Made by a program: the position numbers and the translations under genes. From NCBI GenBank assembly GCA_964520785.1, contig CAZFQG010000053.1:1-32784 (forward strand): a stretch of DNA of 32,784 nt, given 5' to 3'. Origin of the DNA: CAZFQG01 sp964520785 (GTDB lineage Bacteria > Planctomycetota > Planctomycetia > Pirellulales > Thermoguttaceae). The notes under the pieces were generated by a model. That model saw nothing but the letters and a program-made list of their open reading frames with translations. It was not told the DNA's origin and did no database searches. Each line of letters starts with the position of its first letter. The first letter of the stretch is position 1. This document shows, in pieces, positions 18,201 through 25,360 of the stretch.

Positions 18201-18467
18201 CACGGTTGCTCGGCCGTCGCGCCCGGCGGTGAACGTCCGCACGCTGGGGGTCTCTTCATCCGGGTGCTGCCAATCCCGCCCCACGCGGGTCCAGTTCGAG
18301 CCGATCCAATACCGCGATCCGTACCACGTGTCCCACTGGTTGCCCGGGTGCCCCAGCTTGCGGAAGCCGGCGTCACCGCGGTTCTCGATGGGAAACGTCC
18401 ACTCGGCCGCGACGAGAGGCGCGAAGGAGAAAAAGAAGAGAATGATAGCAAGGAGTCTGGAGTTCAT
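15249..18467 (-). CDS. Exported dihaem c protein related to hydrazine synthase alpha subunit
   Basis: This 1072-residue periplasmic or extracellular protein starts with a signal peptide (LLAIILFFFSFAPLVAA before EWTFP). Residues about 20-200 look like a jelly-roll carbohydrate-binding-type domain (GRATVTGRVYKAHQDPSTDG; CDTTYWDPVIAFADG). A middle region, about 440-780, has PD40/beta-propeller repeats (IWEVNADGTGLRQLTRG; LHRMNGDGSDIRILSHHDT), resembling the middle domain of the hydrazine synthase alpha subunit. Two c-type haem motifs follow near the C-terminus: Cys892-Val-Gly-Cys-His and Cys944-Thr-Gly-Cys-His. The second sits in a cytochrome-like element (VWEKHCTGCHGANEPDGG). Proteins of this layout are common in non-anammox Planctomycetota and their substrate is unknown, so I do not call it a hydrazine synthase. 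It follows the PEP-CTERM gene on the same strand. Confidence 0.87.
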   Translation of the reverse strand: MNSRLLAIILFFFSFAPLVAAEWTFPIENRGDAGFRKLGHPGNQWDTWYGSRYWIGSNWTRVGRDWQHPDEETPSVRTFTAGRDGRATVTGRVYKAHQDPSTDGVRVFLRHNDHVLWEAEIDGADGEGVKHDLTLDLKNGDRLRFIVHKRGKITCDTTYWDPVIAFADGETYRASEDFSPTDQGKRNWSYESLSDGDSLDNAPALAWLARDFVLNQAALREGSTQRLDSNEVLPLFVLTDPITGRATAFVVSGGTWALEVTAEKDRIVVRPLPGSTTPEVESIPFEGSPLSGLLLAGSRLDGVFPWVAIAEGLPGRLPSFGLSVMLQVEWRREDGIVESAESYREAALKHLDRTEKLLEHLQSEYGDDFLAAETELLLAVKARLKQEGSDPAAARRLYARTRLLKRHVVLSNPLLDFDELLFCKRVPTSYSHLVMQYYGWRARPGGSLFVLENPGYSLDCRDLLGGGLREGNILEPRLAFDGTRIVFSYVHIGDNQFDFRKVDNEPETEGGFYHIWEVNADGTGLRQLTRGKHDDLMPTYLPDGGIAFMSTRRKGYARCFGEGFSHRWDVYTLHRMNGDGSDIRILSHHDTNEWFPTVSNTGHILYARWDYIDRDAVTHQNLWASRPDGTNPIAVWGNATPSPHCTFQPQPIPNSNKIVFTASAHHSITAGPITIVDPSINVDGEEALTRVTPEIPFPEAESRDIREYYTAPWPLSEKFFLVGYSPFPLVWEPGANRKDALGIYILDAFGNRELLYRDPEIGSTNPCPLRPRPMPPVLASHLPENAEALGEMTVADVYQGLGPVPRGTIKRLRVVQVFTKTTPFSNRPPIGIAGEENGRAILGEVPVEEDGSARFLVPSGKLVYFHALDEDGFAYQTMRSGTYLQPGEKVSCVGCHEPRMSGPVAAAATPLAMLRPPSRLDPGEWGARPFSYMEMVQPVWEKHCTGCHGANEPDGGIDLSPTPTEHYVKSYESLVNDGPREANQSPGTGPLVPRFEMRNQVQVTPPGGAVGARGSRLIALLRAGHEGVELTPEELRRVGTWIDMNAIFYGVYLPEEQARQRKGEAVGMPEIQ

Positions 18468-18509
18468 GACCGTTCACAATGACGAAAAGCGTTCTGTAGC
18501 TTTGTTCAC

Positions 18510-18531
18510 GGCGGCGCACCGTGGCGCCGCC
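18510..18531. other. Perfect GC-rich hairpin between the PEP-CTERM and dihaem genes
   Basis: GGCGGCGC and GCGCCGCC form an eight-base stem with a six-base loop. A run of five Ts (18537-18541) follows on the plus strand only. Both flanking genes read on the minus strand, so for them the T-run is on the wrong side. It might still separate the two messages or protect a 3' end. Confidence 0.4.
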
Positions 18532-18608
18532 AGGCGTTTTTCGGTTTGTGGCACCCTCTTGGGTACACAAAAATCGCTCGGTTCCAGGTTCACCGCGTTC
18601 CATCTATT

Positions 18609-20891
18609 CTAGCGGCGACGCATCAAAAACGCCACGCCGGCGAGCCACGGAATCAGCCAACTCGGTTCGGGCACGGCCGCGGCGGTGGAGGCCCCCCAAT
18701 TGGCACGGACGATGTCCAAATCGGGACTTCCCACGACGCCGTCGCCGGAAGGGTCGCCGCATGAGAGGCAACCGGCCTCGACCGTTTGCCCCCAATTCGC
18801 GCGGACAATGTCCAAATCGGCGCTGCCGACCATTCCGTCGCCGTTGAGATCACCCGCGAGGGGGATTGTTCCGGAGGACGAAAAGAGAACGGTCATCGAT
18901 GCCTGCGTCAAATCGTGGGAATGGGTATCTCCGGCGAAGATCACGAGGCGGAACGCGTCGCCGGCCTGAACCCGCACGCTCTCCAGGCCGAACGAGTCGG
19001 CATAGGGGACCCAGAGGACGTCATCTCCTGATTCCAGGGAATTGTCCGCGCGGAGATTCCCCGCGGCCAATTCGGTCGGTTCGATCGTTCCGGCGGGCAA
19101 GAGGCTGAGCACCCAATCGACGCCGCCTGCACCGGTCGCCAGATCCAAGAGGGCCGCAAAACCGGCAATGTCGACCGTTCCGTCGCTCGGCGCCATCCAG
19201 GCGACGCCGACCGCCTCACCCGGCCCGCCCGGGTGCAGAGCTACGGCGTTCGCCGGCGTCACGTCATACGTGAACATCGTCTGGGCGGTTCCACTGACGT
19301 TCTTTCGGATTAAGGAATAGTCACCGGAACCCCAACCGATGAAGCTCGGATCGTCGTTGCCGATGGCCCCATCCGCCCAATAGGGGAATTCCGTCCCGTC
19401 GGCGTCGATCTCGAAGTAACTCCATGCTCCGTTTGGATTCTGACCGGTGGTCTGAACGCCGGCGAAATCGGCCGCGAGGTCATACACGTCAGCGTCTTGA
19501 TCGATCGCCTCGACGACGGCCGTATAGCGGGTGGAATCGCAGTTGAGGGCTCCCTTTGCACCGACCGAAAAGTCGACCGAATCGCCCACCGCGGAGACAC
19601 GAACGTATGTCGTAAAGGCCTTCCCTTGGCCGTCCATGGGGCCGATATCCTGCGCGAAGCGACGTTCCTCTCCCGCGTAGACCTCTCCCAGAACGCCATC
19701 GGTCGCGGCGTCGACGTGGTACTTCGCGACGTGGCCGGTCACCTTCAACCACCCGGCGGCCTCGGCCGCCCAGCGGCGCGTGGCCGAACGGCTCGTCTCC
19801 GGGTGTTGACCCGAATTCCAAATCTTCGGATAGACCGAATAGCCGGAAGGGTCGTCTTCGTTCAAACGATAGAAATGCGCGCCGCCGGCTCCGGGAAGAT
19901 CGGCGGGGGCCGTCTCATGGGTCATATCAAAACTCGTGAACGCCGCGCCGTAACCGTAGCCGTAGGACCAGTTGTTGGCACCTTGGACGTCCGAGAAATC
20001 CAGAAAGGAGTTCGCCAAGAATTCCGGACCTGCCGTCGGGGCATCGGGATAGGCGGTCGGGATTTGGTATTTCCGCGAAAGATACGTGCCGATCCGGTCC
20101 AATTCCGTCGGATCGAGTTCCCGGTTGAACAGGAGTATCTCGGTGATCTCACCGGTGATTCCCCGGGCGGCACTGAAATTGGTCGTACTCAGGTTGTTGC
20201 AGCTATCCGAACCGATGGTGGTGACGCCCTGCGGCAAAGGAGCGATGGCGACGTAGGCGTCGACCACCCAATCGCTCGGTCGGGGCGGTCCAAAATCCTC
20301 GGTCCAAGGGTCGGAATCGTCCATACGTGTCCCATTGCGGTAGATCGCCCCCTGTGTCGTCGCCGGATCGGTGTACGTCGTGAACAGCGAGGAAGCATCG
20401 ACATTCCCGTGATAGCTGCCCTTGCCGTCGTAGAACGTCCCCAGGGGCGTGCTGTAAGGGCGAGTGGCACCGTTGCGATAGACGATGAACGCCGTCTGTT
20501 GACCCACCAAGGGATTCGCCGGATCGAGATCCCACCTGCCGGTCTCCGGATTGGGCGCGATGTAAGGACTCGCCAGATAGTCGGAGCCGTCGAACGTGAC
20601 CGATTGGAATCCGGTCGGGTCGTAGGTCGAGGGATTCAACGCGGGCGAGTAGACCGGATTGGTCTGGGTGAAGACGATTCCGTCGACGCCGGCGGCCGAC
20701 GAGGCGGTCGCCTTCGAGGTCCAAGAGACGGTCGTCGCCGCCGCCTCTCCCTCTCCTTCGGTCGTAACGGCAAAGCCGTAATCGGCCGAAAGCCACATGA
20801 GAAGGCTCGGGTCGTTCGGATCCGGCGTCCACGATTGGGCGGCCGACGACGCCGAGAGTACAAGGATCATTGCGCAAGATAGGAACTTCAT
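18609..20891 (-). CDS. Secreted LamG-like protein with two dockerin-type repeats and PEP-CTERM tail
   Basis: This 760-residue protein begins with a signal peptide (MKFLSCAMILVLSASSAAQ). A LamG/concanavalin-like region follows; its diagnostic end is ITEILLFNRELDPTELDRIG plus TYLSRKYQIP near residue 275. Then comes a long domain I do not recognise (about 300-680). Two EF-hand/dockerin-type repeats near the C-terminus read DLNGDGMVGSADLDIVRANW and DPSGDGVVGSPDLDIVRANW, each with a D-x-N/S-x-D-G calcium loop. The last 21 residues form a sorting tail: VPEP, a hydrophobic helix (WLIPWLAGVAFLM) and RRR. It should be exported and processed by an exosortase or archaeosortase-like enzyme that is not encoded here. 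ATG 20891 has GGAG at nine bases; a GTG five codons earlier is less likely. A role as a surface protein is inference. Confidence 0.88.
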   Translation of the reverse strand: MKFLSCAMILVLSASSAAQSWTPDPNDPSLLMWLSADYGFAVTTEGEGEAAATTVSWTSKATASSAAGVDGIVFTQTNPVYSPALNPSTYDPTGFQSVTFDGSDYLASPYIAPNPETGRWDLDPANPLVGQQTAFIVYRNGATRPYSTPLGTFYDGKGSYHGNVDASSLFTTYTDPATTQGAIYRNGTRMDDSDPWTEDFGPPRPSDWVVDAYVAIAPLPQGVTTIGSDSCNNLSTTNFSAARGITGEITEILLFNRELDPTELDRIGTYLSRKYQIPTAYPDAPTAGPEFLANSFLDFSDVQGANNWSYGYGYGAAFTSFDMTHETAPADLPGAGGAHFYRLNEDDPSGYSVYPKIWNSGQHPETSRSATRRWAAEAAGWLKVTGHVAKYHVDAATDGVLGEVYAGEERRFAQDIGPMDGQGKAFTTYVRVSAVGDSVDFSVGAKGALNCDSTRYTAVVEAIDQDADVYDLAADFAGVQTTGQNPNGAWSYFEIDADGTEFPYWADGAIGNDDPSFIGWGSGDYSLIRKNVSGTAQTMFTYDVTPANAVALHPGGPGEAVGVAWMAPSDGTVDIAGFAALLDLATGAGGVDWVLSLLPAGTIEPTELAAGNLRADNSLESGDDVLWVPYADSFGLESVRVQAGDAFRLVIFAGDTHSHDLTQASMTVLFSSSGTIPLAGDLNGDGMVGSADLDIVRANWGQTVEAGCLSCGDPSGDGVVGSPDLDIVRANWGASTAAAVPEPSWLIPWLAGVAFLMRRR

Positions 20892-20981
20892 GGCTTGAGT
20901 CTCCACTTTCTGGGTTGCAGGTGGGTAGACGAATTTCGCGCGGGCGGCGGATCATTCCGAAACGGGTACGACACGGTCGCG

Positions 20982-21962
20982 CTACTGCGCGATCGTCTGG
21001 CCGTCCGCTTTCGCGCCGAGGTATTGATACATTTGATGATCGATGTCTTGCTGCAAAAAATGAACGCTCCCGTCGCCGTAGAGGAACTGGGCGCCCCCGG
21101 GGTGGTTCGACTTGAATCCGTCCGCCGTGTTCCAGTTGCAGTACCTCCTGCAGCCGTTGCCGGTCGTGCCGCGATCGCACGAATCGAAGTTGATGGGAAT
21201 GATCGTCGAGGCATAGCCGTTGCCGTTGTTCGTCGTCGCCCAACCGTTGTCCGCGTGCCACGAGCACTCGGGACGGACTTCGCCGAAGAAAATCGTGTTC
21301 GAAAGCCCGTCCGAGATGGCGTTCAAGCGGACCGGAAAGCCCCGGCGGGAAAAAGGCCCCGGGAACGAGGCGGACGTGTCGGCGGTGGCGTATGTCTCCA
21401 TTTGGTACGCGAAGAAAGGGTGCGAACACGAGCACGAGCTATTGTTCGACAGGCCGGAGGGACCCCGCGAGGCGGAATAATTGTGCAGCGCCACGTAGTC
21501 GTCCGGAACGCCGCTGTAGTCGTGGCCCTCCGTTTTCATTTGTCCACCGTGGGTATCGCTGGGACAAATGTACGCCGATATGGGCGTCGCCGCGATCGAC
21601 TTCCCGTCGGGACCTTTGAGTGAATAAATCTGATCGTCCGTCGAACGGACTTCGAAATCGAACATATCGTAGTACATCTGTTGCTCGATATAGGGCAATA
21701 GATGGACTTGGATCGGTCCGTGCTCGATCATCGTCCACGTGCCGTTTCGTTGGGGATGCCAGAAGGCGCCGGGAGGCAAACTTCCATGGTTGTCCTCGTA
21801 CCCCAGGACGGCCAACCCGATCTGCTTGAGATTATTGGAACACTGCATCCGCCTCGCCGCCTCGCGCGCTGCCTGGACGGCCGGAAGGAGTAGGGCGATT
21901 AGAATCCCGATAATGGCGATGACCACCAGAAGTTCGACCAGTGTAAAACCACGGCTCTTCAT
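20982..21962 (-). CDS. DUF1559 prepilin-like secreted protein
   Basis: This 326-residue protein has the classic type IV pilin-like N-terminus: short basic leader, then G/FTLVELLVVIAIIGILIA with Glu at position +5 of the mature form, then LLPAVQAAREAARRMQCSNN. That is the hallmark of the hugely expanded DUF1559 family of Planctomycetota. The middle has CPSD (CPSDTHGG), and the end carries the family's GDGSVHFL segment. Leader cleavage by a PilD-type peptidase after the Gly is expected; a role in a pseudopilus or surface appendage is inferred from the family only. The ATG has AGGAG eight bases upstream. The gene stands first on this strand, 90 bases ahead of the PEP-CTERM gene. Confidence 0.96.
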   Translation of the reverse strand: MKSRGFTLVELLVVIAIIGILIALLLPAVQAAREAARRMQCSNNLKQIGLAVLGYEDNHGSLPPGAFWHPQRNGTWTMIEHGPIQVHLLPYIEQQMYYDMFDFEVRSTDDQIYSLKGPDGKSIAATPISAYICPSDTHGGQMKTEGHDYSGVPDDYVALHNYSASRGPSGLSNNSSCSCSHPFFAYQMETYATADTSASFPGPFSRRGFPVRLNAISDGLSNTIFFGEVRPECSWHADNGWATTNNGNGYASTIIPINFDSCDRGTTGNGCRRYCNWNTADGFKSNHPGGAQFLYGDGSVHFLQQDIDHQMYQYLGAKADGQTIAQ

Positions 21963-22057
21963 TCACAACGCTCCTGAAATCGGATGGCGATTTCGGTGGG
22001 AGGAAGCCGGAAACTCATAAGACCAGCGAAATGTCTTGTATTACCAGATACCTCCTG

Positions 22058-22085
22058 TATATACTCAACGGCGCGAGCGCGTCAA
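22058..22085 (-). promoter_or_regulatory. Candidate promoter for the DUF1559 gene cluster
   Basis: On the minus strand TTGACG (22080-22085) and TATATA (22058-22063) lie 16 bases apart. Predicted start is near 22050, giving a leader of about 90 bases before ATG 21962. The -10 match is only moderate. Confidence 0.5.
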
Positions 22086-22441
22086 GCACCATAATCCAAG
22101 ATTCCGGGATCGACGGGCCCTCGGGGGGGGGTGTAGCTGTAAGACATTGTTCCGTAAGGGGTTGCGTGCCACGGGCAGCCTGGGAAGAATTTTCGGTTGG
22201 CAGCAAAGAAATGGCCATGCGGGGCTGATGGGAGCACAAAGTGCATGGACGTGAGCTTGATTTGGCCGCGAAAGGTTGGCATGATCCCCGCCAAGGCGGA
22301 CGTTGAAGAGCAAGATCGCTTTAAAAAAAGATCTGGAGCCGCGATTGCGGGAGGCGCGGGAGAATCGATAGGGCCAAATCGATAATCGATAGGGAATCTC
22401 CCGCAAAGCCACCATCGGGGTACCATTTCGAATATCCACAT
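22082..22441 (-). CDS. Unrecognised 119-codon reading frame, doubtful gene
   Basis: An ATG at 22441 follows a strong GGGAGGGAGA ribosome-binding-like stretch and opens a frame of 119 codons, ending with TGA over the -35 box of the promoter below it. The frame stays open further upstream to 22627 from a TTG. The translated text is rich in Pro, Phe and Trp (WHATPYGTMSYSYTPPRGP near the end) and resembles nothing I know. The inverted repeat with ATCGATAGGG copies lies inside it. It could be a decayed gene, a true orphan or chance in GC-rich DNA. Confidence 0.25.
   Translation of the reverse strand: MWIFEMVPRWWLCGRFPIDYRFGPIDSPAPPAIAAPDLFLKRSCSSTSALAGIMPTFRGQIKLTSMHFVLPSAPHGHFFAANRKFFPGCPWHATPYGTMSYSYTPPRGPVDPGILDYGA
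22356..22404. repeat. Inverted repeat enclosing direct repeats
   Basis: Arms GCGGGAGA (22356-22363) and TCTCCCGC (22397-22404) enclose two exact copies of ATCGATAGGG (22364-22373 and 22385-22394) plus another ATCGAT at 22378. Such a pattern could bind a dimeric regulator or mark a recombination remnant. The function is unknown. Confidence 0.55.
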
Positions 22442-22633
22442 TCTCCCTCCCTCCCTCGCGCCTGCAATCAACGGACCTGCTCCGTGAGACTCCTGTTTGT
22501 GCATGGGGGGCCGTTTTGGGCGGCAAGTGACGCGACGCGTGAACCGCAAAGTCGCCGGCCGGATGTAGTGGAAAAATCCGGGCCCCGGTCCTACGAAACG
22601 CGGGGCCGCGCGGGCGCAACCGCTCAACTCGGT

Positions 22634-22720
22634 TTAGCGCCGAATCACTACTTCGCCGGCTAAGGCCAGCATGCCGAAGAACGTGATGCTCATCGCGAGC
22701 GGGATGATTTCGAATAACAT
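22634..22720 (-). CDS. Putative 28-residue single-span membrane peptide
   Basis: This short frame encodes MLFEIIPLAMSITFFGML then ALAGEVVIRR: one hydrophobic helix of about 20 residues with an Arg-Arg C-terminus. AGGTGA lies three to four bases before the ATG. Size, one helix and basic end match the general style of small subunits such as KdpF or CcoS, but the text matches neither. No partner gene adjoins it. Just upstream on the same strand are two hairpins (22754-22771 and 22805-22821), so it may sit behind a structured leader. It is too short to prove by eye; conservation would decide it. Confidence 0.45.
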   Translation of the reverse strand: MLFEIIPLAMSITFFGMLALAGEVVIRR

Positions 22721-22753
22721 GATTCACCTAACCTATTGGAAGACGAAGCAACT

Positions 22754-22821
22754 GGGTCCGACCTTCGGCCCGAGGGGATCACGGCTTCATGCCGGGCACG
22801 GCTCGGGCGACAACTTCGCCC
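22754..22821 (-). other. Hairpins in the leader of the 28-residue peptide
   Basis: Reading the minus strand, GGGCGA/TCGCCC (22805-22821) makes a perfect six-base stem with a five-base loop. GGGCCGA/TCGGACCC (22754-22771) makes a seven-pair stem with one bulged A. I could not match this to a known riboswitch class. A structured regulatory leader is possible. Confidence 0.35.
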
Positions 22822-22859
22822 CCCTTCCACCGAGGGATGGGCAAATCGAACGGTAAACC

Positions 22860-23315
22860 ACCTTCGCGTGGCCGATTCAGCGGGATCGTATAGTCTACGC
22901 GGAAAAGGCTCCGACGGTTTTCCCATTCGCGGACTTCATTCTCGATCAAATCCGTAAACGGGACAAGCTCAGATTCGTGGTTCTATTGGGGGAAGCGCAA
23001 GAATTATCGTCCGGCGCTAATACTTCACGTAAATTATCTATATTCGCCGTTTTAACTGGGAAATCTGTTCCATTAGATAGGAATCGTAATACACGGTTTA
23101 CCGTTCCACCTCGCTGGCCTGATAAACCGGTTGGCACACCGGGGGACTCCTCGCTTGATTCTGGCATCGTTGGTTCGGGGCTGTGAGGGGGGGTCAGCTT
23201 GCCGGGCCGCTTCGAGTCGGCTAGAGTATTTAGAGGTTCTCGATCGCCGCGTCGTGGTTCGGTCGGAACTTGCGGTTCTTCTTCCCTTTACACCTTTTTT
23301 TTCCGGAGCCCCCTT
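22860..23315. other. Intergenic region upstream of the DUF1080 gene
   Basis: No convincing gene was found. A 73-codon minus-strand frame (22946-23167) exists, without a recognisable product. The stretch around 23010-23060 is more AT-rich than its surroundings and may hold promoters, but I could not assign a good pair. Confidence 0.4.
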
Positions 23316-23987
23316 ATGAAATTGACCATGCGCTATGTCCCGTTGTGCGTTTTCCTCATTCTCACGACCACGTCGGTCCTATCCGCGGCCGAACCGATCC
23401 AGCTTTTTGACGGCAAGAGTCTTGAAGGCTGGGGCTGTTATCTGGTCGATCCGGACGTGAAGTGTTCCGACGTTTGGTCGGTCAAGGACGGCCTTCTGTA
23501 CTGCAAGGGAGAGCCGATGGGCTATTTGCACACGAAGAAAAAGTATGAGAACTTCAAGCTCGTCGTCGAATGGCGGTGGCCGGAAGGGGTCGAGCCGACC
23601 AACAGCGGCGTTCTCATGCGGATTATCGGTGAGCCGCAAGCACTGCCGAAGTGCCTCGAAGCCCAGCTTATGCACAAAAACGCGGGCGATTTCTACGGGT
23701 TCCACGAGTTTGAGATAAACGGCGCGGAAGACCGGCTGCTGAAGCGGGAGAGCCCCATGGCCGGCAAATTAACCGGCGTGAAGAAGATGACCGACGCCGA
23801 AAAACCGGCGGGAGAGTGGAATCGATACGAAATCGTTTTGGACGGCGGAAAGCTTACCGCCAAGATCAACGGCAAACTCGTCAACGAGGCGTTCGATTGT
23901 CAGCGGGTGCCCGGTTTCATCGGCCTCCAAAGTGAAGGCGGCCCGATCGAGTTCCGCAAGGTGGAGCTGATACCGCTTGATAAATGA
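23316..23987 (+). CDS. Exported DUF1080 (3-keto-disaccharide hydrolase-like) protein
   Basis: This 223-residue secreted protein has a signal peptide (CVFLILTTTSVLSAAE) and one DUF1080 beta-sandwich. Typical text is IQLFDGKSLEGWG at the start, VKDGLLYCKGEPMGYLHTKK, then LVVEWRW and NSGVLMRI, and GFIGLQSEGGPIEFRKVELI at the end. Some members hydrolyse 3-keto-glycosides in sugar degradation; many only have the lectin-like fold. Which applies here is unknown. ATG 23316 was chosen because it opens the signal peptide and has GGAG upstream, whereas the frame continues 39 codons further without one. Its TGA overlaps the lpxK start as ATGA. Confidence 0.92.
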   Translation: MKLTMRYVPLCVFLILTTTSVLSAAEPIQLFDGKSLEGWGCYLVDPDVKCSDVWSVKDGLLYCKGEPMGYLHTKKKYENFKLVVEWRWPEGVEPTNSGVLMRIIGEPQALPKCLEAQLMHKNAGDFYGFHEFEINGAEDRLLKRESPMAGKLTGVKKMTDAEKPAGEWNRYEIVLDGGKLTAKINGKLVNEAFDCQRVPGFIGLQSEGGPIEFRKVELIPLDK

Positions 23988-25054
23988 GCCTGCTTGACCC
24001 GGCCGAATTCCGTGATCTGGTGAGCGGTCGCAAGACCGGCATTCGCGCCGGGGCCTTACGGTTCGCGCTGCGTTTGGCCGAAATTCCATACAGCGCGGTG
24101 GTTCGACGCCGGAACCGGAGGTTCGACGCCGACCCCGCGCTGACCGCCAAGGTCGAGATCCCGGTGGTTAGCGTGGGAAATCTCACTCTCGGTGGTACCG
24201 GCAAGACTCCCTTAGTCTCCTGGCTGGCGGGTTGGTTCCGGCGAAGAGACGTCCGCGTCTGCGTCATCAGTCGCGGTTACGGTTCCGGCGATGATTGGGA
24301 AAACGACGAATCGCTCGAACTCAGCCGGAGACTTCCGGACGTCCCGGTGTTGGAGAATCCCAACCGCGTGGAGGCGGCCGAGATGGCGATCGAGGAGTTC
24401 GAAACGCAATTGATCCTTCTCGACGACGCCTTCCAGCACCGCCGCATCTGGCGGGACCTCGACATCGTCCTCCTCGACGCCCTCGAACCGTTCGGCTTCG
24501 ACCACGTCTTCCCCAGGGGCACGCTCCGCGAACCGGTCGCCGGCCTCGAACGTGCCGACGTCGTCGTCCTCTCCCGGGCCGGCCTGCCGCTCGCCGCGCA
24601 AAAAACGACCATCCGCGAACGCGTCGCCAGGCTCGCCCCGCGGGCGATCTGGGCCGAAGCGGCGCACGAGCCGCGAGCCCTCGTCACCGCCGCCGGATCC
24701 GTTCTTCCCCTCGATTCGCTTTCCGGGAAGTCGGCGATCGCGTTTTGCGGGATAGGCAACCCCGAAGGATTTCGGCACACTCTAAGTGAAATCGGTTGCC
24801 GGCCGCTGGAGTTTCTTACCTTCCCCGACCACCACCGGTATCTTCGCCAAGACGTGGAACGTCTCCGCCGGGCGGCCGCGAAGACGAACGCGGACGCCCT
24901 CGTCTGCACGGCCAAGGATCTGGTCAAAATCGATATGGATCAACTGGACCGGCGACCCGTCTACGCGGTCGAGATCGGAATCCGGTTCCTCGAAGGAGAA
25001 GAAGAACTCGCGTGTTTGCTCGAACCGCTCGCGCGTCGCGGCCGCGAGAGCTAG
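23984..25054 (+). CDS. lpxK: Tetraacyldisaccharide 4'-kinase
   Basis: LpxK adds the 4'-phosphate to the lipid A precursor at the inner membrane, using ATP. The 356-residue protein has the amphipathic or membrane-near N-terminus and the P-loop in VGNLTLGGTGKTP near residue 65. SRGYGSG follows near 90. The DDAFQHRR segment matches the family's DDGFQH motif with Ala for Gly, and FGFDHVFPRGTLREP is also present. The substrate-proximal FPDHHRY motif lies near residue 280. Its presence implies a lipid A-type outer membrane. It begins inside the DUF1080 stop codon (ATGA), so it is probably translated by coupling to that gene. A strong terminator lies about 245 bases downstream. Confidence 0.95.
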   Translation: MSLLDPAEFRDLVSGRKTGIRAGALRFALRLAEIPYSAVVRRRNRRFDADPALTAKVEIPVVSVGNLTLGGTGKTPLVSWLAGWFRRRDVRVCVISRGYGSGDDWENDESLELSRRLPDVPVLENPNRVEAAEMAIEEFETQLILLDDAFQHRRIWRDLDIVLLDALEPFGFDHVFPRGTLREPVAGLERADVVVLSRAGLPLAAQKTTIRERVARLAPRAIWAEAAHEPRALVTAAGSVLPLDSLSGKSAIAFCGIGNPEGFRHTLSEIGCRPLEFLTFPDHHRYLRQDVERLRRAAAKTNADALVCTAKDLVKIDMDQLDRRPVYAVEIGIRFLEGEEELACLLEPLARRGRES

Positions 25055-25227
25055 TTCTGCGCCGGCCGGTCGATTCGACTTCGCGACAACGGCGATTCGT
25101 GTTCGTGGCGGTTGCGATATTCCGTTTCCCTTTCCATGTATCCAGCGAGAGGATCGCGACATAAGTCGGGCCGGCCTGCCCCTTTTTGGTGGTTCGTTGG
25201 CGCGCATTCTTTTCTCCGCCCGGGCAC

Positions 25228-25256
25228 TTGTCCGATCCGGGTTGGCCGTTTAGAAT
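25228..25256 (+). promoter_or_regulatory. Candidate pyrBC promoter
   Basis: TTGTCC (25228-25233) and TAGAAT (25251-25256) are 17 bases apart. Transcripts would start near 25263 and carry the terminator hairpin at 25299-25355 before pyrB. The -35 match is moderate. Confidence 0.45.
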
Positions 25257-25298
25257 GTTTCGCCAATCGGTTGCACGCACGGCGGAGTCTCCCTGCGC

Positions 25299-25355
25299 GG
25301 CGGTTGCCCTGCCGGATCGGGCCGGCGGGAAGGCCGGGACCGCCTCCTTTTTTTT
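25299..25355 (+). terminator. Intrinsic terminator or attenuator in the pyrB leader
   Basis: GGCGGT (25299-25304) pairs with ACCGCC (25339-25344), and inside it CCGGC (25322-25326) pairs with GCCGG (25333-25337). A run of eight Ts (25348-25355) follows. It is a textbook factor-independent terminator, 33 bases before the pyrB ATG. It may end the lpxK transcript, or attenuate pyrBC if the promoter at 25228-25256 is used. Confidence 0.7.
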
Positions 25356-25360
25356 AGACG

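Noticed and set aside
15249..18467. Genuine hydrazine synthase alpha subunit (anammox)
   Set aside because: No beta/gamma subunits or other anammox genes are nearby, and the N-terminal domain differs. Such relatives are widespread in ordinary Planctomycetota.
18510..18541. Hairpin plus T-run as terminator of the PEP-CTERM gene
   Set aside because: The T-run follows the stem only on the plus strand, while the genes read on the minus strand.
18715..18825. DNA repeat (GTCCAAATCGG twice)
   Set aside because: It is explained by the two dockerin-type protein repeats of the overlapping gene.
22093..22125. tmRNA-like 5' end (GATTCCGGGATCGACGGG)
   Set aside because: It resembles the start of a tmRNA, but there is no tag-peptide frame, no matching 3' acceptor end and no TPsiC arm downstream.
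25255..25300. PyrR-binding site in the pyrB leader
   Set aside because: No match to the conserved PyrR anti-antiterminator sequence could be seen.
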